The notes below the pieces were generated by a model, which was given only the letters and a program-made list of their open reading frames with translations, was not told the DNA's origin and searched no databases. The translations under genes and the position numbers were made by a program. Below are positions 9,351 to 18,495 of a DNA stretch of 64,000 nucleotides, in pieces. The stretch comes from Motiliproteus sp. (GTDB taxonomy: Bacteria; Pseudomonadota; Gammaproteobacteria; Pseudomonadales; Balneatricaceae): positions 1 to 64,000 of the forward strand of contig JAPHRD010000066.1 of the NCBI GenBank assembly GCA_026196225.1. Reading direction: 5' to 3'. How positions within the stretch are numbered: the first letter of the stretch is position 1; each line of letters begins with the position of its first letter.

Positions 9351-10046
9351 CTATACCGTCAAGTACTCGCGGACCAGCTCATCGGACAGTTCACCGATAT
9401 CACCGCTACTGACGTTACGACCGCGATCGAGGATGCAGAATCGATCCGCTACCCGACGGGCAAAAGGTAGTTTCTGTTCCACCAATAACACCGTCAGGCC
9501 GATCTCCTGATTCAGTTTGCGGATAATGTCACCGATCTCCTGTACCACGTTGGGCTGGATCCCTTCGGTGGGTTCGTCCAGGATCAGTAGTTTGGGATCG
9601 GTCACCAGCGCCCGGCCGATGGCCAGCTGCTGTTGCTGACCACCAGAGAGGTCGCCGCCACGACGCTGCATCATCTCTTTCAATACGGGGAAGAGATCAA
9701 AGATATAGTCGGGGATCTTTTTCATGCCGTCTCCCCGTGCAGGCAGACCAATCTGTAGATTCTCCTCGACGGTCATCAGCGAGAAGATCTGCCGTCCCTG
9801 AGGAACATAGCCGATCCCCAGTCCGGCACGCTTTTCAGCCGATACTTTGCGCAAGTCGACGCCGCCAAAATCCATCTCGCCGGATTTCACTGGCAACAAA
9901 CCCATGACCGCTTTTAACAGCGTGGTTTTACCCACACCATTACGGCCCATCAGACAGGTACAGGCCCCTTCTGGAACATCCATGTCCAGATCCCAAAGGG
10001 TATGGCTCTCGCCGTAATATTGATTTAATCCTGATACTTTCAGCAT
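9351..10046 (-). CDS. urtE: urea ABC transporter ATP-binding protein UrtE
   Basis: LivF-type ATPase of the high-affinity urea importer. Walker A GRNGVGKTT is near residue 35, the signature LSGGQQQQLAIGRAL near 134, and Walker B LLILDEPTEGIQP near 155. At 231 residues it is full length. It is the last of five urt genes and is followed directly by ureD. It couples ATP hydrolysis to urea import through UrtB/UrtC. Confidence 0.96.
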   Translation of the reverse strand: MLKVSGLNQYYGESHTLWDLDMDVPEGACTCLMGRNGVGKTTLLKAVMGLLPVKSGEMDFGGVDLRKVSAEKRAGLGIGYVPQGRQIFSLMTVEENLQIGLPARGDGMKKIPDYIFDLFPVLKEMMQRRGGDLSGGQQQQLAIGRALVTDPKLLILDEPTEGIQPNVVQEIGDIIRKLNQEIGLTVLLVEQKLPFARRVADRFCILDRGRNVSSGDIGELSDELVREYLTV

Positions 10047-10075
10047 TGCTGCGCTTCTCCTGGCCCGCTTTATTC

Positions 10076-10906
10076 TTATTCGCCGAGATAAACTTCAACC
10101 ACTCGCGGGTCGTTCTGAATTTGATCCATGGTGCCTTCGGCCAGCACCGATCCCTGATGCAATACCGTCACGGTCCGAGCGATGGAACGGACGAAATCCA
10201 TATCGTGTTCAACAACAACCACCGAGCGTTCGCCCGCCAGCGAGGTCAACAGCTCACCGGTGCGATCCATCTCCTGATGGGTCATACCCGCCACCGGCTC
10301 ATCCACCAGCAGCAATTGCGGGTTCTGCATCAGCAGCATGCCGATCTCCAGCCACTGCTTCTGGCCGTGGGACAGTACCCCGGCCATCCGTTTGACTTCC
10401 GATTTAAGGCCAATCATCTCTACCACTTCGTCGATGCGATCCAACTGTTCGCCGCTCAAACGGGCAATAAAGGTGGGCCAGACGTTTTTGTTGCCAGCCA
10501 TGGCCAGCTCCAAATTCTCAAATACCGACAGCTGTTCGAACACCGTGGGCTTCTGGAACTTACGACCGATCCCCGCTTCGGCAATCTCCGCTTCGGACAT
10601 TTTCAGCAAGTTGAGACGCTGACCAAACCAGGCCTGGCCACTGTCGGGCTGGGTCTTGCCAGTGATGATGTCCATCATGGTGGTTTTACCGGCTCCGTTG
10701 GGGCCGATAATGCAGCGCAGCTCGCCGGGTTCGATATAGAGGGTCAGATCGTTGATCGCCTTAAAACCGTCAAAGCTGACATTGAGCCCTTCCAGATAGA
10801 GGATGGTGTTGTGGCTCAGATCCAGCTGAGATGAAGCCTCCGGTTGCAGGAATTCAAAAACCTGATCCCGTTGAAACCATGCAGGACCGTGTGTTGCAGT
10901 GCTCAT
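10076..10906 (-). CDS. urtD: urea ABC transporter ATP-binding protein UrtD
   Basis: LivG-type ATPase with Walker A GPNGAGKTT near residue 73, signature VLSHGQKQWLEIG and Walker B LLLVDEPVAGM. At 276 residues it carries an N-terminal extension of about 25 residues before the ABC core, common in UrtD. Its ATG overlaps the urtC stop by one base (TGATG), so translation is probably coupled. Confidence 0.96.
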   Translation of the reverse strand: MSTATHGPAWFQRDQVFEFLQPEASSQLDLSHNTILYLEGLNVSFDGFKAINDLTLYIEPGELRCIIGPNGAGKTTMMDIITGKTQPDSGQAWFGQRLNLLKMSEAEIAEAGIGRKFQKPTVFEQLSVFENLELAMAGNKNVWPTFIARLSGEQLDRIDEVVEMIGLKSEVKRMAGVLSHGQKQWLEIGMLLMQNPQLLLVDEPVAGMTHQEMDRTGELLTSLAGERSVVVVEHDMDFVRSIARTVTVLHQGSVLAEGTMDQIQNDPRVVEVYLGE

Positions 10907-12006
10907 CAGCCCGCCTCCTGCTGTTTTTCAGATTTTTTCTGGAACAGTCCCACCACACCGCGGGGCAGGAACAGGGTCACCAGTACGAAGATGGCACCCA
11001 ATGCAAACAACCAGGCTTCTGGCATAGCAGCGGTAAAGTAAGATTTGCCGTAATTAACCATCAGCGCGCCCGCCACCGCGCCAAATAAAGTGGCCCGTCC
11101 ACCAACTGCAACCCAGACCACCGCTTCAATAGAGTTCAAGGGTGAGAATTCGTTGGGGTTGATAATGCCTACCTGAGGAACGTAGAGGGCACCGGCAATC
11201 CCTGCCAGCACCGCAGAAAGAGTAAAGATCCAGAGTTTCACCTTCTCCACCCGGTAACCGATAAAGCGCACGCGGGTCTCAGCATCTCGAATGGCGACAC
11301 TGACTCGCCCCAAACGCGACTGAGTCACCGCCCGACAAACTAGATAGCCCATGGCCAGCGCAGCAGCCGAGGCGATAAACAGGCCGATACGGGTGTTGTC
11401 CGATTGCAGACTGAATCCGAGGATATCTTTAAAGTCGGTGAGGCCGTTGTTGCCGCCAAAACCCATCTCATTGCGAAAGAAAGCCAGCATCAGTGCGTAG
11501 GTCAGGGCCTGGGTAATGATCGACAAGTAGACTCCGGTCACCCGGGAGCGGAAGGCCAGCCAACCGAACAGGAAGGCCAACAGACCTGGGATCAACATCA
11601 CCATGATCATCGCCAGCCAGAACTGATCGAACCCCTGCCAGAACCAGGGCAGCTCCTGCCAATTTAGGAACACCATAAAGTCCGGCAGTTCAGGGTTACC
11701 GTAGACGCCGCGATCACCGATCTGACGCATCAGATACATACCCATGGCGTAACCGCCAAGAGCAAAGAAAGCACCGTGACCAAGGCTGAGAATTCCCAGA
11801 TAGCCCCAGGCCAGGTCTACCGCCACCGCCAACAGCGCGTAACAGAGATACTTACCCAGCAGGGTCACCGTGTAGGTGGGCACATGCAGAGCATGGTCTA
11901 TCGGTAGAAACTGATTGGCGAAGGTTACACCGATGGTCACTGCCAGCAATAAGCCCAGCATGATCTGACCACCGCGGTCTCCGGCAAGTATTGAGCGTGT
12001 AAACAT
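10906..12006 (-). CDS. urtC: urea ABC transporter permease UrtC
   Basis: LivM-type inner-membrane permease, 366 residues, with about ten transmembrane helices. Contains the conserved GYLGILSLGHGAFFALGGYAMGMYL segment and a C-terminal FLPRGVVGLF motif. It pairs with UrtB to form the urea channel. It is in operon order between urtB and urtD, with AGGGA just upstream of the ATG. Confidence 0.96.
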   Translation of the reverse strand: MFTRSILAGDRGGQIMLGLLLAVTIGVTFANQFLPIDHALHVPTYTVTLLGKYLCYALLAVAVDLAWGYLGILSLGHGAFFALGGYAMGMYLMRQIGDRGVYGNPELPDFMVFLNWQELPWFWQGFDQFWLAMIMVMLIPGLLAFLFGWLAFRSRVTGVYLSIITQALTYALMLAFFRNEMGFGGNNGLTDFKDILGFSLQSDNTRIGLFIASAAALAMGYLVCRAVTQSRLGRVSVAIRDAETRVRFIGYRVEKVKLWIFTLSAVLAGIAGALYVPQVGIINPNEFSPLNSIEAVVWVAVGGRATLFGAVAGALMVNYGKSYFTAAMPEAWLFALGAIFVLVTLFLPRGVVGLFQKKSEKQQEAG

Positions 12007-12028
12007 AATCTTTCCCTTAACCCTCTAC

Positions 12029-13663
12029 CTAACCTTCAGCCGCACGCCCTTTCTGCGGGAACAGCCCGCGGGGACGCTTTTGAATAAACAGGATGATAAA
12101 GACCAGCACCAGAATCTTCGCCAGTACCGCACCGGCCCAGGGTTCCATCACCTTGTTGGCGATACCCAGCGAGAAGCCGGCCACCACGGTGCCCCAGAGA
12201 TTGCCGACACCGCCGAACACCACCACCATAAAAGAGTCGATGATGTAGGCCTGACCCAGGTTGGGGCCAACGTTAGTGAGCTGACTCAAGGCCACTCCGG
12301 CCACCCCGGCGATACCGGAACCGAGACCGAAGGTCATGGCATCGACCCATTCAGAGCGAACACCCATGGCTCGAGCCATCTGACGATTCTGGGAGACAGC
12401 ACGCACCTGCAGACCTAGGCGGGTACGCTTCAGAATCATGTGCAGTACAAAGAACACCAGCAGACAGAAGGCGATGATGTAGAGCCGGTTCAAAGTCAGG
12501 GAGAAGATGCTGTTGATCTCCCAAGTACCGCTCATCCACTGAGGTGTTTCCACCGAGCGGTTCAACGGCGAGAAGATAGTCCGTACCGCCTGTTGCAGGA
12601 TCAGGCTAATACCGAAGGTGGCCAGCAGGGTTTCTAGCGAGCGGCCATAGAGGTGACGGATAACGCCCCGCTCTATGGCGATCCCAACCAGCCCCGAAAC
12701 CACAAAGGCGGCTGGTACCGCTACCAGTAATGAGTATTCGATGGAGTTTGGCATCAGTAACTGCACCACATAGGTGGTGTAGGCACCGATCATAATCAGC
12801 TCGCCGTGGGCCATATTGATTACGCCCATAACGCCAAAGGTAATAGCCAGACCGATAGCAGCCAGAATCAGTACCGAGCCCAGGCTGATACCGAAAAACA
12901 GGGTTTCCAGATTGCCAAACAGGTCGACCCGGGACTCGATGGTTTTCACCACCTTAGCGGCGGCTTTCTGTACCACCTTGCTGCTGTCCTTTTCCACCAG
13001 CTTGGTAACTTTGATTCGGACGGCAGGATAAAGACTGCCATCCAGTGCTTTCAGCGCCTTAACCCGCACCGCTTCATCTTTATCTTCCAACTGGGCAAGA
13101 GCGACAGCCACTGCCAAAACCTCGGCAACATCTTTATCCTCTTCCAGCTTCTGACGCCCCTGCAGAATCGGCAGGGAATCGGCGGAGATATCACTCAACA
13201 TCGATTCCAATGCCTGCAGGCGTACCTCAGCAGAGTCAGCACCCAACTGCTTGGATGCCATCGCCTGAGTCAGCTTGCTACGCAGCTTGTTGTTGATGGC
13301 GACTTTCTTAACTTTACGCTTGCCAACTTTACCCAGATCTTCGCCAGTGAGGGCATCTTTAATCTGGTAACCACCGTCCACCTTTTCGGCATAGACAATA
13401 GCTTTGGTTTTCTTGTGGTAGTAGAGATCGCCTCGGCTCATGGCCTGCAGCATCTCCAGGGATTTCTCATGATTGGAAGTGGCCAGCAGTTGAACTGCCT
13501 CAGCCTTCTTCTTAAAACTCTTTTCGGCCAGCAGCTTCATGCTCTGATCGAAGCTACTGTCGGCATGTGCCGCTGTGGATAGCATCCCGCTGACAAGCGC
13601 CAGCAGGGTAATCAACACCCAGGCAGGATACCGACACAAGGTAGTCGCCATAACAGTTGCCAT
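12029..13663 (-). CDS. urtB: urea ABC transporter permease UrtB
   Basis: LivH-type permease, 544 residues. Residues 1-35 look like a signal peptide ending AHA. Residues ~36-235 are an extracytoplasmic, helix-repeat-like region (repeated LQALESM/VRVKALKAL motifs). Residues ~250-535 are the transmembrane core with GVMGVINMAHGELIMIGAYT. The N-terminal extension is typical of UrtB and absent from LivH. It follows urtA after 100 bases that hold a strong hairpin. Confidence 0.95.
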   Translation of the reverse strand: MATVMATTLCRYPAWVLITLLALVSGMLSTAAHADSSFDQSMKLLAEKSFKKKAEAVQLLATSNHEKSLEMLQAMSRGDLYYHKKTKAIVYAEKVDGGYQIKDALTGEDLGKVGKRKVKKVAINNKLRSKLTQAMASKQLGADSAEVRLQALESMLSDISADSLPILQGRQKLEEDKDVAEVLAVAVALAQLEDKDEAVRVKALKALDGSLYPAVRIKVTKLVEKDSSKVVQKAAAKVVKTIESRVDLFGNLETLFFGISLGSVLILAAIGLAITFGVMGVINMAHGELIMIGAYTTYVVQLLMPNSIEYSLLVAVPAAFVVSGLVGIAIERGVIRHLYGRSLETLLATFGISLILQQAVRTIFSPLNRSVETPQWMSGTWEINSIFSLTLNRLYIIAFCLLVFFVLHMILKRTRLGLQVRAVSQNRQMARAMGVRSEWVDAMTFGLGSGIAGVAGVALSQLTNVGPNLGQAYIIDSFMVVVFGGVGNLWGTVVAGFSLGIANKVMEPWAGAVLAKILVLVFIILFIQKRPRGLFPQKGRAAEG

Positions 13664-13721
13664 AACAGAGGTTTCCTGAAACCCGGCCTTAAGGCCAAGC
13701 GGTAAATAACGGAGATCTAGA

Positions 13722-13749
13722 ATCGGTCACCTCAACAGAGGTGACCGAT
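13722..13749 (-). promoter_or_regulatory. urtA-urtB intergenic hairpin
   Basis: A perfect 12-bp stem (13722-13733 with 13738-13749) closed by a four-base loop, directly after the urtA stop codon. No T run follows on the minus strand, so it looks less like a full terminator than a partial attenuator or 3'-end stabiliser. A second perfect 12-bp palindrome sits at 13685-13696. Such elements commonly keep the binding-protein mRNA more abundant than the permease mRNA; that effect here is inferred. Confidence 0.65.
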
Positions 13750-13763
13750 CAAAGGAGGTCAGA

Positions 13764-15050
13764 TTAGAAGTTTTGACCAGAGCACTTAGCGGTTTTCACG
13801 TTGTAGTTACCGCAAGCCAGAGGAGCACGCCAGTCGGAAATCAGATCCTTGGAACCTGGCAGGAAGTCAGACCAGGCGTCACCCAGTACGGTACCGTTGG
13901 TTTTCCAGACAACTTCAAACTGACCGTCATCCTGAATCTCACCAATCAGAACCGGCTTGGTGATGTGGTGGTTAGGCGCCATAGTAGCCAAACCGCCAGT
14001 CAGGTTAGGAACGGCCACACCAATGATCGCGTCCTGAACCGCAGGAGCGTCTGTGGTACCGGCTTTCTTAACCGCTTCAACCCACATGTTGAAACCGATG
14101 TAGTGAGCTTCCATTGGATCGTTGGTCACACGGTCTTCGTTGCCGATGTACTTGTGCCAAGCTTCGATAAACTCGTCGTTGGCTTCCGCATCAACACTCA
14201 TAAAGTAGTTCCAGGCAGCCAGGTGACCCACCAGCGGCTTGGTATCGATACCGGAAAGTTCCTCTTCACCTACAGAGAACGCAACCACGGGGATGTCTTC
14301 TGAAGAGATGCCCTGGTTACCCAGTTCCTTATAGAAAGGCACGTTGGCATCACCGTTGATGGTGGACACAACGGCAGTCTTCTTACCGGCGGCACCGAAC
14401 TTCTTAACATCCGCTACGATGCTCTGCCAGTCGGAATGACCGAAAGGAGTGTAGTTGATCATGATGTCTTCATCAGCTACACCTTTGGCTTTCAGGTATG
14501 CTTCCAGAATCTTGTTGGTGGTCCGTGGGTAGACGTAGTCGGTACCCGCCAGAACCCAGCGTTCAACGCCCAGTTCATTCATCAGGTAATCAACCGCTGG
14601 AACCGCCTGCTGGTTTGGCGCAGCACCGGTGTAGAATACATTTTTGGAGGACTCTTCCCCTTCGTACTGAACCGGGTAGAAGAACACACTGTCCAGCTCT
14701 TCGATAACCGGCAATACAGACTTACGGGATACCGAAGTCCAGGAACCGAAGATCGCATCAACCTTCTCTTTCTCGATCAGCTCACGGGCCTTTTCCGCAA
14801 ACAGCGGCCAGTTGGACGCTGGATCAACAACAACCGCTTCCAGTTGCTTACCCAGCAAACCACCTTTCTTGTTCTGCTCTTCGATTAGCATCAACATGGT
14901 ATCTTTCAGCGTTGTTTCACTGATAGCCATAGTGCCGGACAGTGAGTGCAGCACACCGACCTTGATAGTGTCTTCGGCCAGAGCCGTGGTTGTCATCATG
15001 GATGCACTCAGGGTCAGTGCAATACCTGAAACCAGCTTCTTCAATTTCAT
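13764..15050 (-). CDS. urtA: urea ABC transporter substrate-binding protein UrtA
   Basis: Periplasmic urea receptor of 428 residues. Signal peptide is residues 1-25 (cleavage after ALA), then the receptor fold beginning IKVGVLHSLSGTMAISE, which is characteristic of UrtA. The segment IDTKPLVGHLAAWNYF is also diagnostic. I chose ATG 15050, preceded by AAGGAA; the in-frame start at 15068 overlaps that ribosome site. First gene of the urea operon; the 12-bp-stem hairpin follows its stop codon. Confidence 0.97.
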   Translation of the reverse strand: MKLKKLVSGIALTLSASMMTTTALAEDTIKVGVLHSLSGTMAISETTLKDTMLMLIEEQNKKGGLLGKQLEAVVVDPASNWPLFAEKARELIEKEKVDAIFGSWTSVSRKSVLPVIEELDSVFFYPVQYEGEESSKNVFYTGAAPNQQAVPAVDYLMNELGVERWVLAGTDYVYPRTTNKILEAYLKAKGVADEDIMINYTPFGHSDWQSIVADVKKFGAAGKKTAVVSTINGDANVPFYKELGNQGISSEDIPVVAFSVGEEELSGIDTKPLVGHLAAWNYFMSVDAEANDEFIEAWHKYIGNEDRVTNDPMEAHYIGFNMWVEAVKKAGTTDAPAVQDAIIGVAVPNLTGGLATMAPNHHITKPVLIGEIQDDGQFEVVWKTNGTVLGDAWSDFLPGSKDLISDWRAPLACGNYNVKTAKCSGQNF

Positions 15051-15174
15051 GACAGTTCCTTCCTTCATTCTCAGACTCTAGCGAGGTCTTTTGCCCCTTG
15101 AGTTCTGCGGTGATGGGATCGGAGTCAGCATCTGCACTGGCGGCGTTGCCTGACAAGCGCGCTCCGGGCCAAAA

Positions 15175-15202
15175 TTCATAGTCGATTATTGAAAATTGTC
15201 AC
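15175..15202 (-). promoter_or_regulatory. candidate sigma-70 promoter of the urt-ure operon
   Basis: On the minus strand GTGACA (15202-15197) and TATGAA (15180-15175) are separated by 16 bases, a fair match to -35 and -10 elements. It would give a leader of about 115 bases before urtA. Two palindromes lie just upstream. This is a reading of the sequence, not proof of a start site. Confidence 0.4.
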
Positions 15203-15222
15203 TGCTACAGGTATTCGCCGAT

Positions 15223-15251
15223 TACCCCAGAGGGGTACGTCATTTGACGTA
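15223..15251. promoter_or_regulatory. two abutting palindromes upstream of urtA (candidate operators)
   Basis: TACCCC-AGA-GGGGTA at 15223-15237 and TACGTCA-TT-TGACGTA at 15236-15251 are both perfect dyads and share two bases. They sit 20-50 bases upstream of the candidate -35 of the urea operon, the usual place for an activator site. The binding protein is unknown. The NtrC consensus is not matched. Confidence 0.5.
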
Positions 15252-15485
15252 GGTGATCTTTTAACTATTTGTATTTAAAAGGTATTAAATTTATTTGCAG
15301 TGCGGCATTTAGTGCTCCGATAGGCATTTATGAAATCCAGAACCAATAAAAGCCCGCAACAACGCTAATGATTGCTTTTACCCGCTTCCGGTTATTGGCA
15401 TAATGCGCGCCATATTCACCGCCTGTCCTCAGCCAACGGCAGAAATGCAGGCCCGCTATTCCCGCTTCTAATCTGGATCAACACA

Positions 15486-17075
15486 TTGCTTACTACCGCT
15501 AACCTCGCCATCCAATTTGGCGCCAAACCGCTTTTTGAAAACGTTTCCGTTAAATTTGGTGAGGGCAACCGCTACGGCCTGATCGGCGCCAACGGCTGTG
15601 GCAAATCCACCCTGATGAAGATTCTCGGCGGCGACCTGGAACCCAGTGCCGGCTCTGTTTCAAAAGATCCCAACGAGCGCATCGGTAAGCTGAAGCAGGA
15701 CCAGTTCGCCTATGAGGAATACAGCGTTATCGATACCGTGATCATGGGTCACGATGAACTATGGGCGGTGAAGTCTGAACGTGATGCCATCTACGCCAAT
15801 CCGGAGATGACCGAAGCGGACGGCATTCGCGCCGCCGAACTGGAAGGTGAATTTGCCGAGATGGATGGCTACTCTGCCGAGTCTCGCGCCGGTGAATTGC
15901 TACTCGGCGTAGGTATTCCTCTGGAACAGCATTTCGGCCCCATGAGCGAAGTAGCTCCCGGCTGGAAGCTACGGGTATTGCTGGCTCAAGTGCTTTTCTC
16001 CGACCCCGATATCATGCTGCTGGACGAACCCACCAACAACCTGGATATCAACACCATCCGCTGGTTGGAAGGTATTCTGGCCGAACGTAGCTGCACCATG
16101 ATCATCATCTCTCACGATCGTCACTTCCTGAACAGTGTCTGCACTCATATGGCGGATCTGGACTATGGTGAGCTGCGCCTGTTCCCAGGCTCCTACGATG
16201 AATACATGACTGCGGCGACCCAGGCCCGCGAGCGACTGCTGGCGGATAACGCCAAGAAGAAAGCCCAGATTGCCGAGTTGCGCACCTTCGTCAGCCGATT
16301 CTCTGCCAACGCCTCCAAGTCCAAACAGGCCACTTCTCGGGCCAAACAGATCGACAAGATTCAATTGGATGATGTCAAACCCTCCAGCCGTCAAAATCCC
16401 TTTATCCGCTTCGAGCAAAAGAAGAAACTGCACCGTCTTGCCCTGGAAGTTGAAGGCTTATCTAAATCTTTCGAGAGGCCGCTGTTTGAAAAGCTGAATC
16501 TGATGGTAGAAGTGGGCGAACGCGTCGCCATCATCGGTCCCAACGGCATCGGCAAGACCAGCCTACTGCGGTGTCTACAAGGTGAACTTGAAGCCAGCGC
16601 CGGTGAGGTAAAATGGTCTGAAAATACTTCAATCGGTTATTACGCCCAGGATCATGCCGCAGACTTTGAACAGGAAACCACCCTGCTGGACTGGATGGGC
16701 CAATGGCGTCAGGAAGGTGACGACGAGCAGGTGATTCGAGGCACTCTAGGCAGGTTGTTGTTCTCCCAGAAAGAGATTACCAAATCAGTCAAAGTAATCT
16801 CCGGTGGTGAACAGGGCCGTATGCTGTTCGGGAAACTGATGTTGGAGCGTCCCAACGTGTTACTGATGGACGAACCCACCAATCACCTGGATATGGAATC
16901 GATCGAATCCCTCAACCTGGCGCTGGAAAACTATCCCGGCACCCTGTTCTTCGTCAGCCATGACCGTGAATTCGTTTCTACCCTGGCTACCCGGGTGATT
17001 GAACTAACGCCTGACGGTTTGGTGGATTTCCGCGGCGGTTACGAAGAGTACCTGTGCAGCCAAGGCGTAGAGTAA
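15486..17075 (+). CDS. ybiT: ABC-F family ATPase YbiT
   Basis: Soluble ABC-F protein with two ABC domains joined by a linker; members act at the ribosome rather than in membranes. Walker A motifs are GANGCGKST (~residue 38) and GPNGIGKTS (~350). Walker B/D-loop [11 protein letters not shown] and [11 protein letters not shown] are both intact, and the second signature is ISGGEQ. Sequence follows E. coli YbiT closely throughout, including the [19 protein letters not shown] linker. I place the start at TTG 15486 (529 residues) because YbiT is about 530 residues and begins just there. The frame is open back to 15372, but that extension is not family-like. The ribosome site is weak. Confidence 0.93.
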   Translation: MLTTANLAIQFGAKPLFENVSVKFGEGNRYGLIGANGCGKSTLMKILGGDLEPSAGSVSKDPNERIGKLKQDQFAYEEYSVIDTVIMGHDELWAVKSERDAIYANPEMTEADGIRAAELEGEFAEMDGYSAESRAGELLLGVGIPLEQHFGPMSEVAPGWKLRVLLAQVLFSDPDIMLLDEPTNNLDINTIRWLEGILAERSCTMIIISHDRHFLNSVCTHMADLDYGELRLFPGSYDEYMTAATQARERLLADNAKKKAQIAELRTFVSRFSANASKSKQATSRAKQIDKIQLDDVKPSSRQNPFIRFEQKKKLHRLALEVEGLSKSFERPLFEKLNLMVEVGERVAIIGPNGIGKTSLLRCLQGELEASAGEVKWSENTSIGYYAQDHAADFEQETTLLDWMGQWRQEGDDEQVIRGTLGRLLFSQKEITKSVKVISGGEQGRMLFGKLMLERPNVLLMDEPTNHLDMESIESLNLALENYPGTLFFVSHDREFVSTLATRVIELTPDGLVDFRGGYEEYLCSQGVE

Positions 17076-17099
17076 CTCTCAGAAAACGGAGTATCACTG

Positions 17100-17585
17100 A
17101 TGAGCGCCCAACAGCAGATAGCCATTTTTGTCGATGTACAGAACATCTATTACACCTGCCGGCATAGCTTTGGGCGCCAGTTTAACTACCGCGGTTTCTG
17201 GAAAAAGGTCAGCGCGCAAGGTGAGATTGTTGCCGCCAATGCCTACGCCATCGATCGCGGTGACGATCAGCAGCGCAAGTTTCAGGATGCCCTGCGGCAT
17301 ATCGGTTTTAACGTCAAACTGAAGCCCTACATTCAACGATCTGATGGCAGCGCCAAAGGAGACTGGGATGTGGGTATAACCATTGATGTAATGGAAACCG
17401 CCCCCGCTGTGGACAGGGTGATTCTGCTATCGGGCGATGGGGATTTTGACCGTTTGCTGACCCACATTCACAAGCACCACGGCGTCGATACCGAAGTTTA
17501 CGGTGTCCCGGCACTGACCGCCAATTCGCTGATCGATTCCGCCTGTCATTACCATCCTATCGACCAGCAACTGCTGCTACCCTAG
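17100..17585 (+). CDS. NYN-domain (LabA/DUF88-like) putative ribonuclease
   Basis: A 161-residue single-domain protein of the PIN-like NYN fold. Conserved acidic residues are in IFVDVQNIYY (Asp12, Asn15), GDWDVGITIDV and LSGDGDFDRLL, the set expected to bind metal at a nuclease site. It lies 24 bases after ybiT with GGAG before its ATG, so it is probably cotranscribed. Pairing with an ABC-F ribosome factor suggests RNA or translation quality control, which is inference. It abuts the convergent regulator gene by one base. Confidence 0.8.
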   Translation: MSAQQQIAIFVDVQNIYYTCRHSFGRQFNYRGFWKKVSAQGEIVAANAYAIDRGDDQQRKFQDALRHIGFNVKLKPYIQRSDGSAKGDWDVGITIDVMETAPAVDRVILLSGDGDFDRLLTHIHKHHGVDTEVYGVPALTANSLIDSACHYHPIDQQLLLP

Positions 17586-17586
17586 C

Positions 17587-18495
17587 CTACTCTGTCGCCA
17601 TTAATCGCAGGGCAATTCCCGCAGCGGAGGTTCGGTTTTCCACTCCCAACTTTGGAAACACCTGCTCCAAATGCTTGTTCACAGTGCGGGGACTCATGGA
17701 AAGGATCTCTGCAATCTCACGATTGGTCTTGCCATTGGCGATCCAGTAAAGCACTTCAGATTCCCGTTCGGTCAGCGATAACTGCTCTTTCAGCATCGAG
17801 GCGCCTGTGGGACGACCACCGTCCACCAGTTTCAGTAGGGTTTCACCCTCCCCCTGCTCAGCGATCAGACGCACCGACAACGGATAATCCAGATCCTTCA
17901 GTTTCAACTCCTGATTGGGCTGGGGTTGATGGCCCAGCCATTGTTGCAGTTGAGGAGCCAGCAACGTCTGCTGCAGATCGCTATCTATCTTGGCTTTGGC
18001 CAACAATGCATAGCTTTGAGGTGTAGCCCAACGGATCTGACCATCTTCAGCGACCGTCAACAAGTTCTGACCCGTACTATCCAGAGCAGTCTGAGCACTG
18101 CTGGTGAGGCGCGCATTTGAGAGATGCACCTTCATCCGCGCCAGCAGCTCGTTGGGATTGATCGGCTTGGTCAAGTAATCAACGCCACCGCATTCCAGTC
18201 CCCGAACTACATCTTCAGTATCGGTAAGCCCGGTCATAAAAATCACCGGAATCGATGCCAGGGAAGGATCTTCTTTCAGCGCCGAACAGGTCTCGAAGCC
18301 ATCCATGTTGGGCATAATGGCATCCAGCAGAATAATATCCGGGCGGATTCTTCGCGCCACAGTCAACGCCTGCCGTCCCTCAAGAGCCACCAATACGTCT
18401 AATCCAGCAGCATCCAGAGCATCGTTGATCAGACTGAGAGTATCGGGGGAATCATCCACCACCAATACAATGTCATTGCGCGTAAGTCCGTTCAT
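17587..18495 (-). CDS. response regulator, REC plus LuxR-type HTH
   Basis: Output half of the operon's two-component system, 302 residues. Receiver at ~8-125 with acidic pocket VVDDS, phosphoacceptor Asp in DIILLDAIMPNMDGF near residue 56 and Lys in YLTKPIN. A central ~100-residue linker looks like a degenerate PAS fold. The C-terminal LuxR/NarL HTH includes LTERESEVLYWIANGKTNREIA. The ATG at 18495 overlaps the upstream kinase stop as ATGA, so the two are translationally coupled. Binds DNA; target genes unknown, with the nearby urea operon a plausible candidate. Confidence 0.9.
   Translation of the reverse strand: MNGLTRNDIVLVVDDSPDTLSLINDALDAAGLDVLVALEGRQALTVARRIRPDIILLDAIMPNMDGFETCSALKEDPSLASIPVIFMTGLTDTEDVVRGLECGGVDYLTKPINPNELLARMKVHLSNARLTSSAQTALDSTGQNLLTVAEDGQIRWATPQSYALLAKAKIDSDLQQTLLAPQLQQWLGHQPQPNQELKLKDLDYPLSVRLIAEQGEGETLLKLVDGGRPTGASMLKEQLSLTERESEVLYWIANGKTNREIAEILSMSPRTVNKHLEQVFPKLGVENRTSAAGIALRLMATE

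Larger units (their letters stand above)
15051..15485. other. intergenic region between divergent urtA and ybiT
   Basis: This 435-base gap holds the urea operon promoter candidate and the two palindromes. The stretch 15240-15300 is AT-rich. I see no RNA gene and no conserved reading frame. The ybiT promoter should lie in 15300-15480, but I cannot pick it out. Confidence 0.5.

Noticed and set aside
10046-10834. Long plus-strand open frame opposite urtD
   Set aside because: Antisense shadow of a conserved ATPase gene with His/Gln-rich nonsense composition.
15304-15319. Possible sigma-54 promoter on the minus strand (GG-N10-GC spacing) upstream of urtA
   Set aside because: Only the two invariant dinucleotides match; the rest of the TGGCAC-N5-TTGC consensus is poor and it would give a leader of about 240 bases.
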